Below the pieces are notes generated by a model. It was not told where the DNA came from and searched no databases. It saw only the letters and a program-made list of their open reading frames with translations. From assembly GCA_910585995.1 (NCBI GenBank), contig CAJUGG010000098.1, positions 1-39,849 on the forward strand: 39,849 nt of DNA, read 5' to 3'. The DNA comes from an uncultured Lachnospiraceae bacterium (GTDB lineage: Bacteria; Bacillota; Clostridia; Lachnospirales; Lachnospiraceae). Position numbers and translations under genes: made by a program. This document shows positions 1 to 7,516 of this stretch, in pieces (positions within the stretch are counted from its first letter, which is position 1; each line of letters begins with the position of its first letter).

Positions 1-44
1 GATCCATTGGGAGGCTCTGTTTGTATAGATTTTTTGAAATAGAA

Positions 45-74
45 TTGCGCTATAAATGAACAATGTGTTATAAT
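45..74 (+). promoter_or_regulatory. Probable sigma-A promoter of the first BTAD gene
   Basis: TTGCGC at 45-50 and a perfect TATAAT at 69-74 are separated by 18 bp. Transcription would begin near 81, downstream of the first possible ATG-frame codons at 63. This supports placing the translation start of the following gene at 147. Confidence 0.5.
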
Positions 75-146
75 TATGGCAATTTGAATATACAAAATAT
101 TGAATTTGCATACAGCTTATCAGTTGTATTCGGGAGGATGCTGTCA

Positions 147-1418
147 ATGAGGGAAGAGGTGCCGATACTGCGGGTTCGGATGCTGGGGGGAGAAGAGATC
201 ACCTATCAGAAAAATCCTGTCTTACATTCCAGAAATAGCATGACCAGGTCCATGAAACTTTTGTTGATTCTTCTTTATCATCTGTCCGATGGAATAGCAA
301 GAAACCGGCTTTTGGAAGAACTGTATGGGAGAAAAGAGGTGTTGGATGGGGCCAACAGCCTTAGAGTCGCCTGTCATCGCCTGAAGAAGATTTTGCTGGA
401 TGCTGGTCTGCCGGAATATGAATATATCTCTGTAAAAAATGGAATCTATCGTTTTGAAGCTCCTGTAAAGATAGAGATCGATGCTCATATCTTCCGGGAA
501 CTGATCGAGCGTGCAGGACGAGAGAAAAATCCGGATAAGAAAATCAAACTTTTGAAGAAAGCTTGTCATATGTACAATGGCGAATTTTTAAAAGATTTTT
601 CCGGAGAAGAATGGGTACTGATCGAGAGTCTGCACTACAAAAATCTCTATACAGAGGCATTGCTGCAGGTATGTGAATATCTGAAAGAGCAGCGGGAATA
701 TGAGGAGATCTTAAAGATCTGCGAGCCGGCTTGTGAATTGTATCCCTTTGACGAGTGGCAGTCGGTGAGGATTGATTGTTTTATTGCACTAAATCAATAT
801 AAAGAAGCATTAAAGGAATATGAAGATACTGCAAATCTTTTTTTTGTGGAATTGGGTATCAGTCCATCGGAGAGGATGATGAATCAGTTGAAAGCAATGA
901 GCGGTCATATCAGCAAAAGTCCGCAGGACATACGGGAGATCAAAGGAAACCTAAGAGAAGAGACGATGGAAGAGGGGGCTTATTATTGCAGTCTGCCAAG
1001 CTTTCGGGATGGCTATCGCTTAGTGCGCCGGATTATGGAGAGAAATGGGCAGTCCATCTATCTGATGTTATATACCATCACGGATGGCAATGGTCATCCT
1101 ATGGAAAGCTCTGAAAAATTGACAGAGATGTCGGAACAGTTGTTTGAAGCAATCAAACACAGTCTGCGGCGATGTGATTCCTTTACCAGATATAATTCGG
1201 CTCAGTTTTTGATCCTTTTGGTGGGAACAAACCGGGAAAACTGCGAACAGATCTTGCATCGTATCCAATATCATTTTTCCAGAGAACATCATTCGTGGAG
1301 CCGCAATCTGGAGGGCTACATCTCTTCCGTGGCAGATATGGAACAGGAGAAGATGGGATTAGCATTTGACAAATGGTGTGAAGAGGAAGAAGATGGAAAA
1401 TATGAAGTTACATATTAA
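147..1418 (+). CDS. BTAD/SARP-like transcriptional regulator with degenerate GGDEF-like C-terminus
   Basis: The 423-residue protein has three parts. Residues about 5-100 form an OmpR/SARP-type winged helix. Residues about 110-255 are a helical bacterial transcriptional activator domain (BTAD, TPR-like), with typical text such as ANSLRVACHRLKKIL and LYPFDEWQ. Residues about 285-400 resemble a diguanylate cyclase fold, with an LRRCDSFTRY stretch followed by NSAQF where GGDEF would stand, so catalysis is not expected. The start at 147 is preferred over upstream in-frame codons because GGGAGG (132-137) lies 9 bp before it. The 3' end overlaps the next small gene, which implies translational coupling. 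A paralogue with the same architecture lies at 29405-30586 beside a pilus operon. Target genes are unknown; regulation of surface structures is an inference from that paralogue. Confidence 0.85.
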   Translation: MREEVPILRVRMLGGEEITYQKNPVLHSRNSMTRSMKLLLILLYHLSDGIARNRLLEELYGRKEVLDGANSLRVACHRLKKILLDAGLPEYEYISVKNGIYRFEAPVKIEIDAHIFRELIERAGREKNPDKKIKLLKKACHMYNGEFLKDFSGEEWVLIESLHYKNLYTEALLQVCEYLKEQREYEEILKICEPACELYPFDEWQSVRIDCFIALNQYKEALKEYEDTANLFFVELGISPSERMMNQLKAMSGHISKSPQDIREIKGNLREETMEEGAYYCSLPSFRDGYRLVRRIMERNGQSIYLMLYTITDGNGHPMESSEKLTEMSEQLFEAIKHSLRRCDSFTRYNSAQFLILLVGTNRENCEQILHRIQYHFSREHHSWSRNLEGYISSVADMEQEKMGLAFDKWCEEEEDGKYEVTY

Positions 1419-1827
1419 TATATCTGCTCCCAATCTGGTGACGATCTGTGTGGATCAAAGTCAGGACGGGGAGATGTCCGGCCGATTATATCACTGTTAT
1501 ACCAGAGAACCTTGGAGGTTCTTCAATGTGATACAGCTTTTGCGGCAGATGGAAGAGCTTTTTGACGCGCTCTCTTTTCCGCAGGCCTCCACACAGACCC
1601 GATATTTTATAGAACAAGAACCCGCCAAACTACCTCTGTTGGAAAAAGTAGCGGAACAAAGAGAACTCCTTTCCTGTCGGGGAGAGGAAGGCACCTTTGT
1701 AGTCTGGGTGCGTTTCCGGCAAAACTCTGCCTGGCAGGGAGAGATGGTCTGGATGGAACAAGAGAGACAGGAAGCGTTTTTCAGTACCTTAGAATTTATT
1801 AAACTGATCAGCAATGCGCTGGCATAG
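1393..1827 (+). CDS. Small BTAD-associated protein with W-Q-G signature, unknown function
   Basis: I do not recognise a named family. The protein (about 144 residues from the ATG at 1393; ATG 1402 is an alternative) overlaps the end of the BTAD gene by 26 bp. Two blocks are shared with 28864-29388: GRLYHCYT near the N-terminus, with a following DALSFPQA, and a C-terminal block of the form FRQNSAWQGE, W, then FxSxLExIKLxxxAL. The C-terminal block also recurs in 30685-31062. There is no signal peptide or membrane segment, so it is probably cytosolic. The fixed pairing with BTAD regulators suggests a partner or modulator of the regulator, but that is inference. Confidence 0.75.
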   Translation: MENMKLHINISAPNLVTICVDQSQDGEMSGRLYHCYTREPWRFFNVIQLLRQMEELFDALSFPQASTQTRYFIEQEPAKLPLLEKVAEQRELLSCRGEEGTFVVWVRFRQNSAWQGEMVWMEQERQEAFFSTLEFIKLISNALA

Positions 1828-1836
1828 GGGCTATCA

Positions 1837-1888
1837 CAAAATGGACCTCCTGCCTTGCCCAAAGAGTGCAAGGCAGGGGGCCATTTTG
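1837..1888. terminator. Bidirectional terminator hairpin
   Basis: CAAAATGG (1837-1844) pairs with CCATTTTG (1881-1888), continuing inward through the CCTGCCTTGC / GCAAGGCAGG stem with one bulge and a short loop. The A-rich and T-rich stem ends serve both directions. It lies between the convergent small gene (+) and proB (-). Confidence 0.8.
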
Positions 1889-1910
1889 CGACCGTCCTTT
1901 GTACTTAGGT

Positions 1911-2705
1911 TCAGGCTCCCACAAACCGGGTGCCTACTTTTTTTCCTTCAATGATCTGATACAAGATCGAAGGATCTTTTCCGTTGGTGATGATGGTGTC
2001 GATGCCCTGGGCGGTAGCCAGGCTGGCGGCCTGTAGTTTGGTACGCATCCCGCCGGTGCCACGTCTGGAACCTGCACCACCGGCCAATTGATAGATCTCT
2101 TCATTGATCTGCTCGATGTGCTCGATTAATTTGGCATCCTTATACAGACGGGGATCTTTGTCAAAAAATCCGTCGATGTCAGAGAGGATGACCAGCAGAT
2201 CTGCCTTGCAGAGAACAGATACAACCGCGGAGAGCATATCATTGTCTCCAAAAAGCTTTTCTTCGGATTCGATCTCTGTGTAGCTCACGGAGTCATTCTC
2301 ATTGACGATGGGGATGATGCCATGCTCCAACAGGGCATCAAAGGTGTTGGTCAGGTTTTCTTTTTTTTCTTCTTGAGTGATGTCTTCTGCATTAAGCAGA
2401 ATCTGTGCAACCGTCTTGTCATAATATCCAAAAAATTTATCATACAAAAACATATTTTCACACTGTCCGACGGCTGCGGCTGCCTGCTTCATCCGCATAC
2501 TGGCAGGTTTTTCTTTCAGGCGCATCTTGTTGGCGCCGACGGCGATAGCACCAGAAGACACCAGGATCACTTCATTGCCCATATTTTGAATATCTGCAAG
2601 AGTCATGGCGAGCTGATCGATAGTGCGCAGATTGCTCTTTCCCAGTTCATTGGTCAGTGTGGATGTGCCCACTTTTATCACGATTCGTCTATGCTTCAGG
2701 TTCAT
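1911..2705 (-). CDS. proB: Glutamate 5-kinase (ProB), short form without PUA domain
   Basis: This enzyme phosphorylates L-glutamate to gamma-glutamyl phosphate, the first committed step of proline synthesis. The 264-residue protein is an amino-acid kinase fold: RIVIKVGTSTL at the N-terminus, LVSSGAIAVG near residue 50, IVNENDSV near 135, the LFGDNDMLSA loop, ILSDIDGFF, and GTGGMRTKLQAA near 220. It ends at the kinase domain and lacks the C-terminal PUA domain of the roughly 370-residue enzymes, as in many Clostridia. The start ATG follows a purine-rich AGGAGAGGAG/AAGGA stretch. The usual partner proA is not adjacent, so proline synthesis genes are split here. Confidence 0.95.
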   Translation of the reverse strand: MNLKHRRIVIKVGTSTLTNELGKSNLRTIDQLAMTLADIQNMGNEVILVSSGAIAVGANKMRLKEKPASMRMKQAAAAVGQCENMFLYDKFFGYYDKTVAQILLNAEDITQEEKKENLTNTFDALLEHGIIPIVNENDSVSYTEIESEEKLFGDNDMLSAVVSVLCKADLLVILSDIDGFFDKDPRLYKDAKLIEHIEQINEEIYQLAGGAGSRRGTGGMRTKLQAASLATAQGIDTIITNGKDPSILYQIIEGKKVGTRFVGA

Positions 2706-2828
2706 ATTTCCTTAACTCCTCTCCTGTATCGAACTGTAAAACATACTTATTGTAGCATGGGATGGAGAAATATGCTATTGGTATTTTACATAAGTTACCC
2801 GAAAAACAGGCCAAACGTAGGAGGAAGT

Positions 2829-3443
2829 ATGACAGACACATATGGATACGCTCGTGTAAGTACAAAAGAACAAAAGGAGGACCGGCAGTTGATGGCGCTT
2901 TGCAAGATGCAGGTGCCGAAGAAGAATATCTATACCGACCAACAGTCGGGAAAAGATTTTGACCGCCCCATGTATCGGAGACTATTAAAGAGACTCAAAG
3001 AGGATGATGTACTGTATATCCAGAGCATCGACAGACTGGGAAGAAACTATGAGGAGATCTTAGAACAGTGGAGGGTGCTGACAAGGGAAAAAAAGGTGGA
3101 TATCGTGGTACTTGATATGCCGCTTTTGGATACTCGCAGGGGAAAAGACTTGATGGGGACATTTTTAAGTGATGTTGTGCTGCAGGTGTTGTCCTTTGTG
3201 GCGGAAAATGAGAGGAAAAATATCCGTCAGAGACAGAGGGAAGGCATCGAGGCGGCCAAGCTTCGGGGAGTACAGTTTGGGCGGCCCAGAAAGCCTCTGC
3301 CAGACAATTTTGAACTGATCTACAGACGCTGGGAGTCGGGGGAGATCTCTGGCAGAAAAGCCGCCGAACTCTGTGGGATGCCGGTCACATCCTTTTGCAG
3401 AATCGTGGAGGAATGGAAAGAGGAGGAGCAAAAGATGGCTTAG
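2829..3443 (+). CDS. Serine recombinase, resolvase/invertase family
   Basis: The 204-residue protein begins YGYARVST with the nucleophilic serine in the usual position, followed by the IDRLGRNYEEI motif near residue 65. The long E helix reads ENERKNIRQRQREGIEAAK, and the C-terminal helix-turn-helix (about 155-195) includes GEISGRKAAELCGMP. This is the size of Tn3-type resolvases and DNA invertases, not of large serine integrases. The start at 2829 has AGGAGG at 2819-2824. Longer open frame upstream is only antisense to proB. There is no transposase nearby and I found no matched pair of short inverted sites flanking it, so its substrate is unclear. Confidence 0.9.
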   Translation: MTDTYGYARVSTKEQKEDRQLMALCKMQVPKKNIYTDQQSGKDFDRPMYRRLLKRLKEDDVLYIQSIDRLGRNYEEILEQWRVLTREKKVDIVVLDMPLLDTRRGKDLMGTFLSDVVLQVLSFVAENERKNIRQRQREGIEAAKLRGVQFGRPRKPLPDNFELIYRRWESGEISGRKAAELCGMPVTSFCRIVEEWKEEEQKMA

Positions 3444-3480
3444 AGAAAAGGGAGGAAAGACTTGGATTCCTTATAATTTC

Positions 3481-3523
3481 CTCACAAATTTCTCACAAAT
3501 TTCTCACATTTTCCCCGTAGAGT
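3481..3523 (+). promoter_or_regulatory. Three-fold 11-bp direct-repeat operator and promoter of the methyltransferase pair
   Basis: CTCACAAATTT occurs at 3481-3491 and 3492-3502, then CTCACATTTTC at 3503-3513. The 11-bp period is what OmpR/PhoB-class regulators bind. There is no good -35 box; the repeats cover that position. A -10-like TAGAGT sits at 3518-3523, 9 bp after the last CTCACA. The same CTCACATTTTCCCC block precedes the -10 of the two-component gene (see 7057-7089), so the local response regulator is the likely activator. Confidence 0.65.
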
Positions 3524-3622
3524 ATAAAACCGTATAAAAATGTGTCTGAGTTGCGGACGCATAGCGTTATGACAGCTAACATACAATAAATCACATCTTG
3601 CAGGTAAAAAGAGGGAGACAAA

Positions 3623-4363
3623 ATGCAGGAAATAAGGACAAAATTCGAGGAACAGACCGAAAAGTATCGTGAAAATTTTCACAAATATGGCTATTCAGAG
3701 ATGAGCATGTTTATGCCGAGCGACCGCAGAGTGATCCGGTATTATGAGCTTTTGAAAAATTATGAATTTTTTCAACGACAAGATCTCAAAGCTCCTGTAG
3801 TGATCTGTGATGCAGGATGCGGATTTGGAGATATCAATGGGTATCTGAAGACACTTGGCATGGAACACTATCATTATATCGGACTGGATGTTGTGGAAGA
3901 ATTTATAGAGGCTGGGAGAGTCCGTTATGGAAATGAACGAATCCGTTATCTGGAGCGTAATTTTCTTACAGATGATCTGAGCGATTTAGAATTTGACTAT
4001 GCAGTCTCTTCTCAGACGTTTACCATCCCTTATACGGATAGACAGGAAAATTATGAGGTGATCTTTGATTCTGTCCGAAAATTGTATGCACAGTGTAAAA
4101 AGGGAGTGTCTTTTAACTTTTTTACAGACAGAGGGGATTTCAGGCGTCCGGATACGGCATATCACAGCCCGATGAAGCTGCTGGAATTTGCCTATACGCT
4201 GTCCCACAATCTGGTATTGGACAATAGTTGTTTTCCCTATGAATGTACGCTGACCATCATAAAAGATGATGTTTGTGGAAAAAATGGTATGGTGTATGAC
4301 CGATTTATGAGGATTCATGAAAGAGAATTTGCAGACGGGATCTTTCGGATCAACAGAAAATAA
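3623..4363 (+). CDS. Class I SAM-dependent methyltransferase
   Basis: The 246-residue protein has motif I ICDAGCGFGDINGY near residues 55-70 and an acidic end to strand 2 (YIGLDVVEEFIEAG), the Rossmann-like AdoMet pocket. The later stretch FDYAVSSQTF occupies the motif IV position. The substrate cannot be told from sequence. GAGGGAG at 3610-3616 is the ribosome binding site. It is the first gene of a probable two-gene unit with 4424-5053, another methyltransferase. The 60-bp gap between them contains a small imperfect hairpin (about 4365-4391). Its promoter carries repeats matching those of the adjacent two-component gene. Confidence 0.85.
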   Translation: MQEIRTKFEEQTEKYRENFHKYGYSEMSMFMPSDRRVIRYYELLKNYEFFQRQDLKAPVVICDAGCGFGDINGYLKTLGMEHYHYIGLDVVEEFIEAGRVRYGNERIRYLERNFLTDDLSDLEFDYAVSSQTFTIPYTDRQENYEVIFDSVRKLYAQCKKGVSFNFFTDRGDFRRPDTAYHSPMKLLEFAYTLSHNLVLDNSCFPYECTLTIIKDDVCGKNGMVYDRFMRIHEREFADGIFRINRK

Positions 4364-4423
4364 TAGGTTGCAGGCTTCGCCAGCAAACCTGTTGTCATGA
4401 ATTAAGAAAAGAGGAACAAAAGG

Positions 4424-5053
4424 ATGTTAAAGGAAATGGTACATGACGGGCTGTGCAGTCTTTGGCAGGGAGCAGCCGTAAAAAACGACCAACTGTTTCG
4501 GGGAAATGCCGATTTTTCCTCCTGGATGTCCCAGGAGGAAGCTGGGTTTTCTGAGGGAATGGGCAATCAGTATCAGCCGTCTACGGATACACTTGTTAAG
4601 GTTCTGAAGCATTTTCCCATCAGCGAACAGGATGCGATCATTGATCTGGGGTGCGGCAAAGGGAAAGCGATGTATCTGATGGGGCGTTTTCCCTTTAAGA
4701 AGATCAAGGGTTATGATCTGTCACAGGAACTGGTGCGCATTGCCAATCAGAATTTTGAAAAGCTTAGGATGCCTAAATGCCAGGCGGTGCAGGCGGATGC
4801 CATGACGTATCAGGATTATGATGAGTTCAATTATTTTTATATCTTTAATTCGTTTCCTCAGGAGATCTTTCAGGTGATGATAGAGCATGTGATGGAGAGC
4901 ATCCTGCGCAGGCCAAGAGACTGCTATTTTATCTATCTTCATCCGGTGTGTCATGATTACCTGATCACACATACACCTTTTCAGTTGATGTATAAGAGGA
5001 AGTCGGTGGTCTCCTGGTTTGATTACTATTGTTATGAATATAAGGCTTGTTAA
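4424..5053 (+). CDS. Class I SAM-dependent methyltransferase
   Basis: The 209-residue protein carries the AdoMet-binding motif IIDLGCGKGKAMYLM (about residues 67-81), then KGYDLSQELV, and QADAMTY further on. The C-terminal half has FYIFNSFPQE and a YLHPVCHDYL stretch. It resembles small DOT1-like/class I methyltransferases that lack an added substrate domain. It is not closely similar to the preceding methyltransferase, so this is a pairing rather than a tandem duplication. It ends 4 bp before the convergent two-component gene with no clear terminator between them. Confidence 0.8.
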   Translation: MLKEMVHDGLCSLWQGAAVKNDQLFRGNADFSSWMSQEEAGFSEGMGNQYQPSTDTLVKVLKHFPISEQDAIIDLGCGKGKAMYLMGRFPFKKIKGYDLSQELVRIANQNFEKLRMPKCQAVQADAMTYQDYDEFNYFYIFNSFPQEIFQVMIEHVMESILRRPRDCYFIYLHPVCHDYLITHTPFQLMYKRKSVVSWFDYYCYEYKAC

Positions 5054-5057
5054 AGAT

Positions 5058-7019
5058 CTAACGATTAGAAGCATTCCATAAAAACCAAAAACAAGTCAGT
5101 CCTTGGTTGCAATCCACGTCATAGGTAACGCTATGAGCATCTAAGATGCTGCTGACGATGGACAGGCCGATACCGGTGCCTTGTCTTCTGGCGCCTTGGT
5201 GCTGGCTTCTCTGATATCGTTCCCAGATCAGCGCCCGGTCTTCTTCCGGGATGGGATCGCCGGGATTGATTACAGATACTTTACATCCTCTGGCGGTCAG
5301 TTCGACCAGAACGGTAATCACACCTCCGTCCTGGGTGTGATTGACCGCATTATTTAGAAGATTTCGGATGACCTGACTTAACTTTAAGGCGTCTGCCTGA
5401 ATGGGATATTCTTCTTCTGGACGGATAACCTGCAAGGTCAGATGATTTTCACGCGCGATGCTCTCATAGCGCAGTGCTTCTGTCTCAACAATCTCACACA
5501 GATCATAATTTCCCATATTTAACTGAAGATAGCCGGACTGAAGCTGAGAATAATCCATAATATCCTGGACCATCTCACTCATACAATGGGTCTCGTTGAT
5601 GATCAGATTCAGATTTGCTTCGCGCTTTTTATCCTGCTTCCAAGTGATATCCCGCACCATCTCTGCATAGCCTCCGATCAGGGAGAGAGGAGAGCGCAGT
5701 TCATGAGAGACGTTGGCGATAACTTCTTTGCGTAGTACATCGACTCTTTGAAGCGCGACACCTAATGCTTTTACGGAATCTGCTAATTGTCCGATCTCAT
5801 CGGTGCGCGAGAGTTTTGGAGAGGCACTTAGATCTCCTTCTGCTAACCGGTCTACGGTCTTTTTGATCAGTAAGATCGGCTTTGTGAATTTTTTGGCAAG
5901 GAAGGCAGCGAGGAGCGAGGCTGCAAAGAGAAGCAGGATACTTAAGATAATCAAAAGCTGCCGGTTCATATCCAGCACATCATACAGTTCGGTAAAGGAG
6001 CGATAGAGTATGACATATGCTTTCTGGCCCTTGTAGGTGACAGGGATGCCAGTCTCATAGGAACAGATACGGATGCCTTCTTTGATCTCTTTGGTGTAGG
6101 GTTTGCCGGAGAGGATAGAAGTGTAGTCTTCGCTCTTTGCAATACGTTCCCATACCTGGATATCTGTGTGGTGTTCCTCCAGATTAATGGGATAGTTGTA
6201 ACTGTAAAAGGCGATGAGCTGTCCATTTTGATCTGCGACCATGACTTTTCCTTGGGCGATACTGGTCAGATAGGAGATCATCTGGTCGTTTTCGGCCAGG
6301 TCAGATCTGGTAAGCTCTTCTAAGACCGGAGTAAGCATTTCCTGTACTTCGGCAATGCTTGAGTTGACATAATTCTGTTCCCATACAGTCTCGATGAAAC
6401 TTCGATAGCTGCCAAGATGTTCCCGAAGTGATTTGATATGCGTGTCCACTGTGCGAGTATCTCCGTAATAGTCAAAGCCCCATACTGAATTTAGCAGTTG
6501 TTCTCTGGAAAATACAATGTGTTCATTTTGCGCCAGTTTGGACAGAAGGTCAAATTCTTTGGGCGGGAGCTTGACAGGCTCTCCGTCGAGTGTGACGATA
6601 CGGGTGTCCAGTTCGATGGTGAGGCCTTCGAAACAGAGCAGGTTTTCGGGCTGTTTTTTTCCGCTGCGGCGAAGGACTGCATTGACTCTGGCCATAAGTT
6701 CTTTGGGGCTGAAAGGTTTGGAGACATAGTCATCGGCGCCCAGATGGAAGCCTAAAAGGCGGTCGTACTCTTCTGTTCGGGCAGTGAGCATGATGACGGG
6801 GGTCTGAGTGAATTGTCTGAGTTTGGCCAGGGCTTTGAAGCCGTCAGGGCCGGGCATCATGACGTCTAAGATGATGATGTCGAAGGTGTGGGTGCGAAGA
6901 AGGTGGAGAGCCTGGGTGGAGGTCTCGGCTTCGTGGCATTGGAAATGTTCGAGCTGGGCGTATGTGAGGATGAGTTTGCGCAGATGGAGGTCGTCGTCTA
7001 CGATCAGCATGCGGGGCAT
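5058..7019 (-). CDS. Fused response regulator-histidine kinase (OmpR-type RR joined in frame to a sensor kinase)
   Basis: One open frame of 653 residues holds a receiver domain (phosphoacceptor D52 in DIIILDVMMP, K in VSKPFSP), an OmpR winged helix (about 125-213), an extracytoplasmic-type sensor (about 215-345), one transmembrane helix (about 353-376), HAMP, HisKA (H439 in VSHELRSPL) and HATPase_c (N box LLNNAVNH, G box GTGIGLSI). At the junction around residue 213 the usual C-terminal VWGxGYxF of the regulator is cut after VW and continues as sensor sequence. The kinase's own start and first membrane helix are therefore missing. With a single helix, regulator and kinase would lie on opposite sides of the membrane. 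This looks like an in-frame deletion fusing two normal genes. ATG 7019 is chosen because AGGTGA lies 8 bp upstream; the upstream GTG at 7031 is inside that site. Confidence 0.85.
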   Translation of the reverse strand: MPRMLIVDDDLHLRKLILTYAQLEHFQCHEAETSTQALHLLRTHTFDIIILDVMMPGPDGFKALAKLRQFTQTPVIMLTARTEEYDRLLGFHLGADDYVSKPFSPKELMARVNAVLRRSGKKQPENLLCFEGLTIELDTRIVTLDGEPVKLPPKEFDLLSKLAQNEHIVFSREQLLNSVWGFDYYGDTRTVDTHIKSLREHLGSYRSFIETVWEQNYVNSSIAEVQEMLTPVLEELTRSDLAENDQMISYLTSIAQGKVMVADQNGQLIAFYSYNYPINLEEHHTDIQVWERIAKSEDYTSILSGKPYTKEIKEGIRICSYETGIPVTYKGQKAYVILYRSFTELYDVLDMNRQLLIILSILLLFAASLLAAFLAKKFTKPILLIKKTVDRLAEGDLSASPKLSRTDEIGQLADSVKALGVALQRVDVLRKEVIANVSHELRSPLSLIGGYAEMVRDITWKQDKKREANLNLIINETHCMSEMVQDIMDYSQLQSGYLQLNMGNYDLCEIVETEALRYESIARENHLTLQVIRPEEEYPIQADALKLSQVIRNLLNNAVNHTQDGGVITVLVELTARGCKVSVINPGDPIPEEDRALIWERYQRSQHQGARRQGTGIGLSIVSSILDAHSVTYDVDCNQGLTCFWFLWNASNR

Positions 7020-7056
7020 GGATGGAATCACCTACTTTCTGAGGGGGATGAGATAC

Positions 7057-7089
7057 ATTATAAGGGGAAAATGTGAGAGAATTGTGAGG
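7057..7089 (-). promoter_or_regulatory. Promoter and 11-bp direct-repeat operator of the two-component gene
   Basis: On the minus strand, CTCACA occurs twice with 11-bp spacing (plus-strand TGTGAG at 7072-7077 and 7083-7088). A perfect TATAAT follows 9 bp further on (plus coordinates 7057-7062). No -35 is visible. The element aligns base for base with the last part of the 3481-3523 site (CTCACATTTTCCCC plus one base, then the -10), suggesting autoregulation by the encoded response regulator. Confidence 0.65.
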
Positions 7090-7117
7090 AATGAAGAAAA
7101 TATATGAAGGGGGTGAC

Positions 7118-7308
7118 GGGGCAACCGCAGCCGCAGGCTTGGGGGATGGATCGAATATCTGCATAGAGTGTATCGCACAGTCTGGCAATTTTGTGCGCCA
7201 TATTCGGATATGAATGTCCGCCTGTGACGTACAAAATCGCCAGACTGTCCGCTCCAATCTACACAGCACGATTCGACCATCCCCCAAGCCCGCGGCTGCG
7301 GTTGCCCC
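7118..7308. repeat. 191-bp long palindrome with 38-bp near-perfect arms (MITE-like)
   Basis: The outer arms at 7118-7156 and 7271-7308 are inverted copies with about two differences, and start GGGGCAACCGCAGCCGC. A second nested pair, 7174-7199 with 7227-7252 (core ACAGTCTGGC), lies inside. No ORF, transposase or clear target duplication is present. It occupies most of the intergenic gap before the Sua5 gene. It could be a non-autonomous element or a structured transcript. Confidence 0.7.
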
Positions 7309-7405
7309 TGGGGTTGGGAGGCGGAGAGAAAAGGGAGGGGTTGTAGGTTGACAGGGAGGGGAGTGGGAGGATAGAATGGAGGGTAATGGAACAGAAAACA
7401 GCAAA

Positions 7406-7483
7406 AGCTTGTGAAGCACCCGGAAGGATATCTGGATGCAGAGCAGCCAGATATCCTTCCAGAGTAGGGGTGCTGAACAAGCT
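7406..7483 (+). repeat. 78-bp hairpin repeat, copy 1 (5' leader of the Sua5 gene)
   Basis: The outer stem is AGCTTGT..AGCACCC with GGGTGCT..ACAAGCT, and the inner stem GGAAGGATATCTGG pairs with CCAGATATCCTTCC around an ATGCAGAGCAG loop. A second copy of exactly the same length lies at 12238-12315. Both are followed by AGCGGAACTT and then a gene start. No U-run follows, so it does not look like a terminator. Confidence 0.75.
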
Positions 7484-7516
7484 GTAGCGGAACTTATATA
7501 AAAAGGGGATGAGGCT

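Noticed and set aside
2322..2828. N-terminal extension of the serine recombinase frame
   Set aside because: It lies antisense to proB; the ATG at 2829 has a good AGGAGG and gives the normal resolvase N-terminus.
3481..3513. Tandem CTCACAAATTT repeats considered as a CRISPR or microsatellite
   Set aside because: There are no spacers, only three 11-bp units, and the same motif precedes the two-component gene in promoter position, so an operator is the better reading.
7118..7308. Palindrome considered as a second invertible promoter
   Set aside because: The interior is itself nearly palindromic and has no -10/-35 pair, so inversion would change little.
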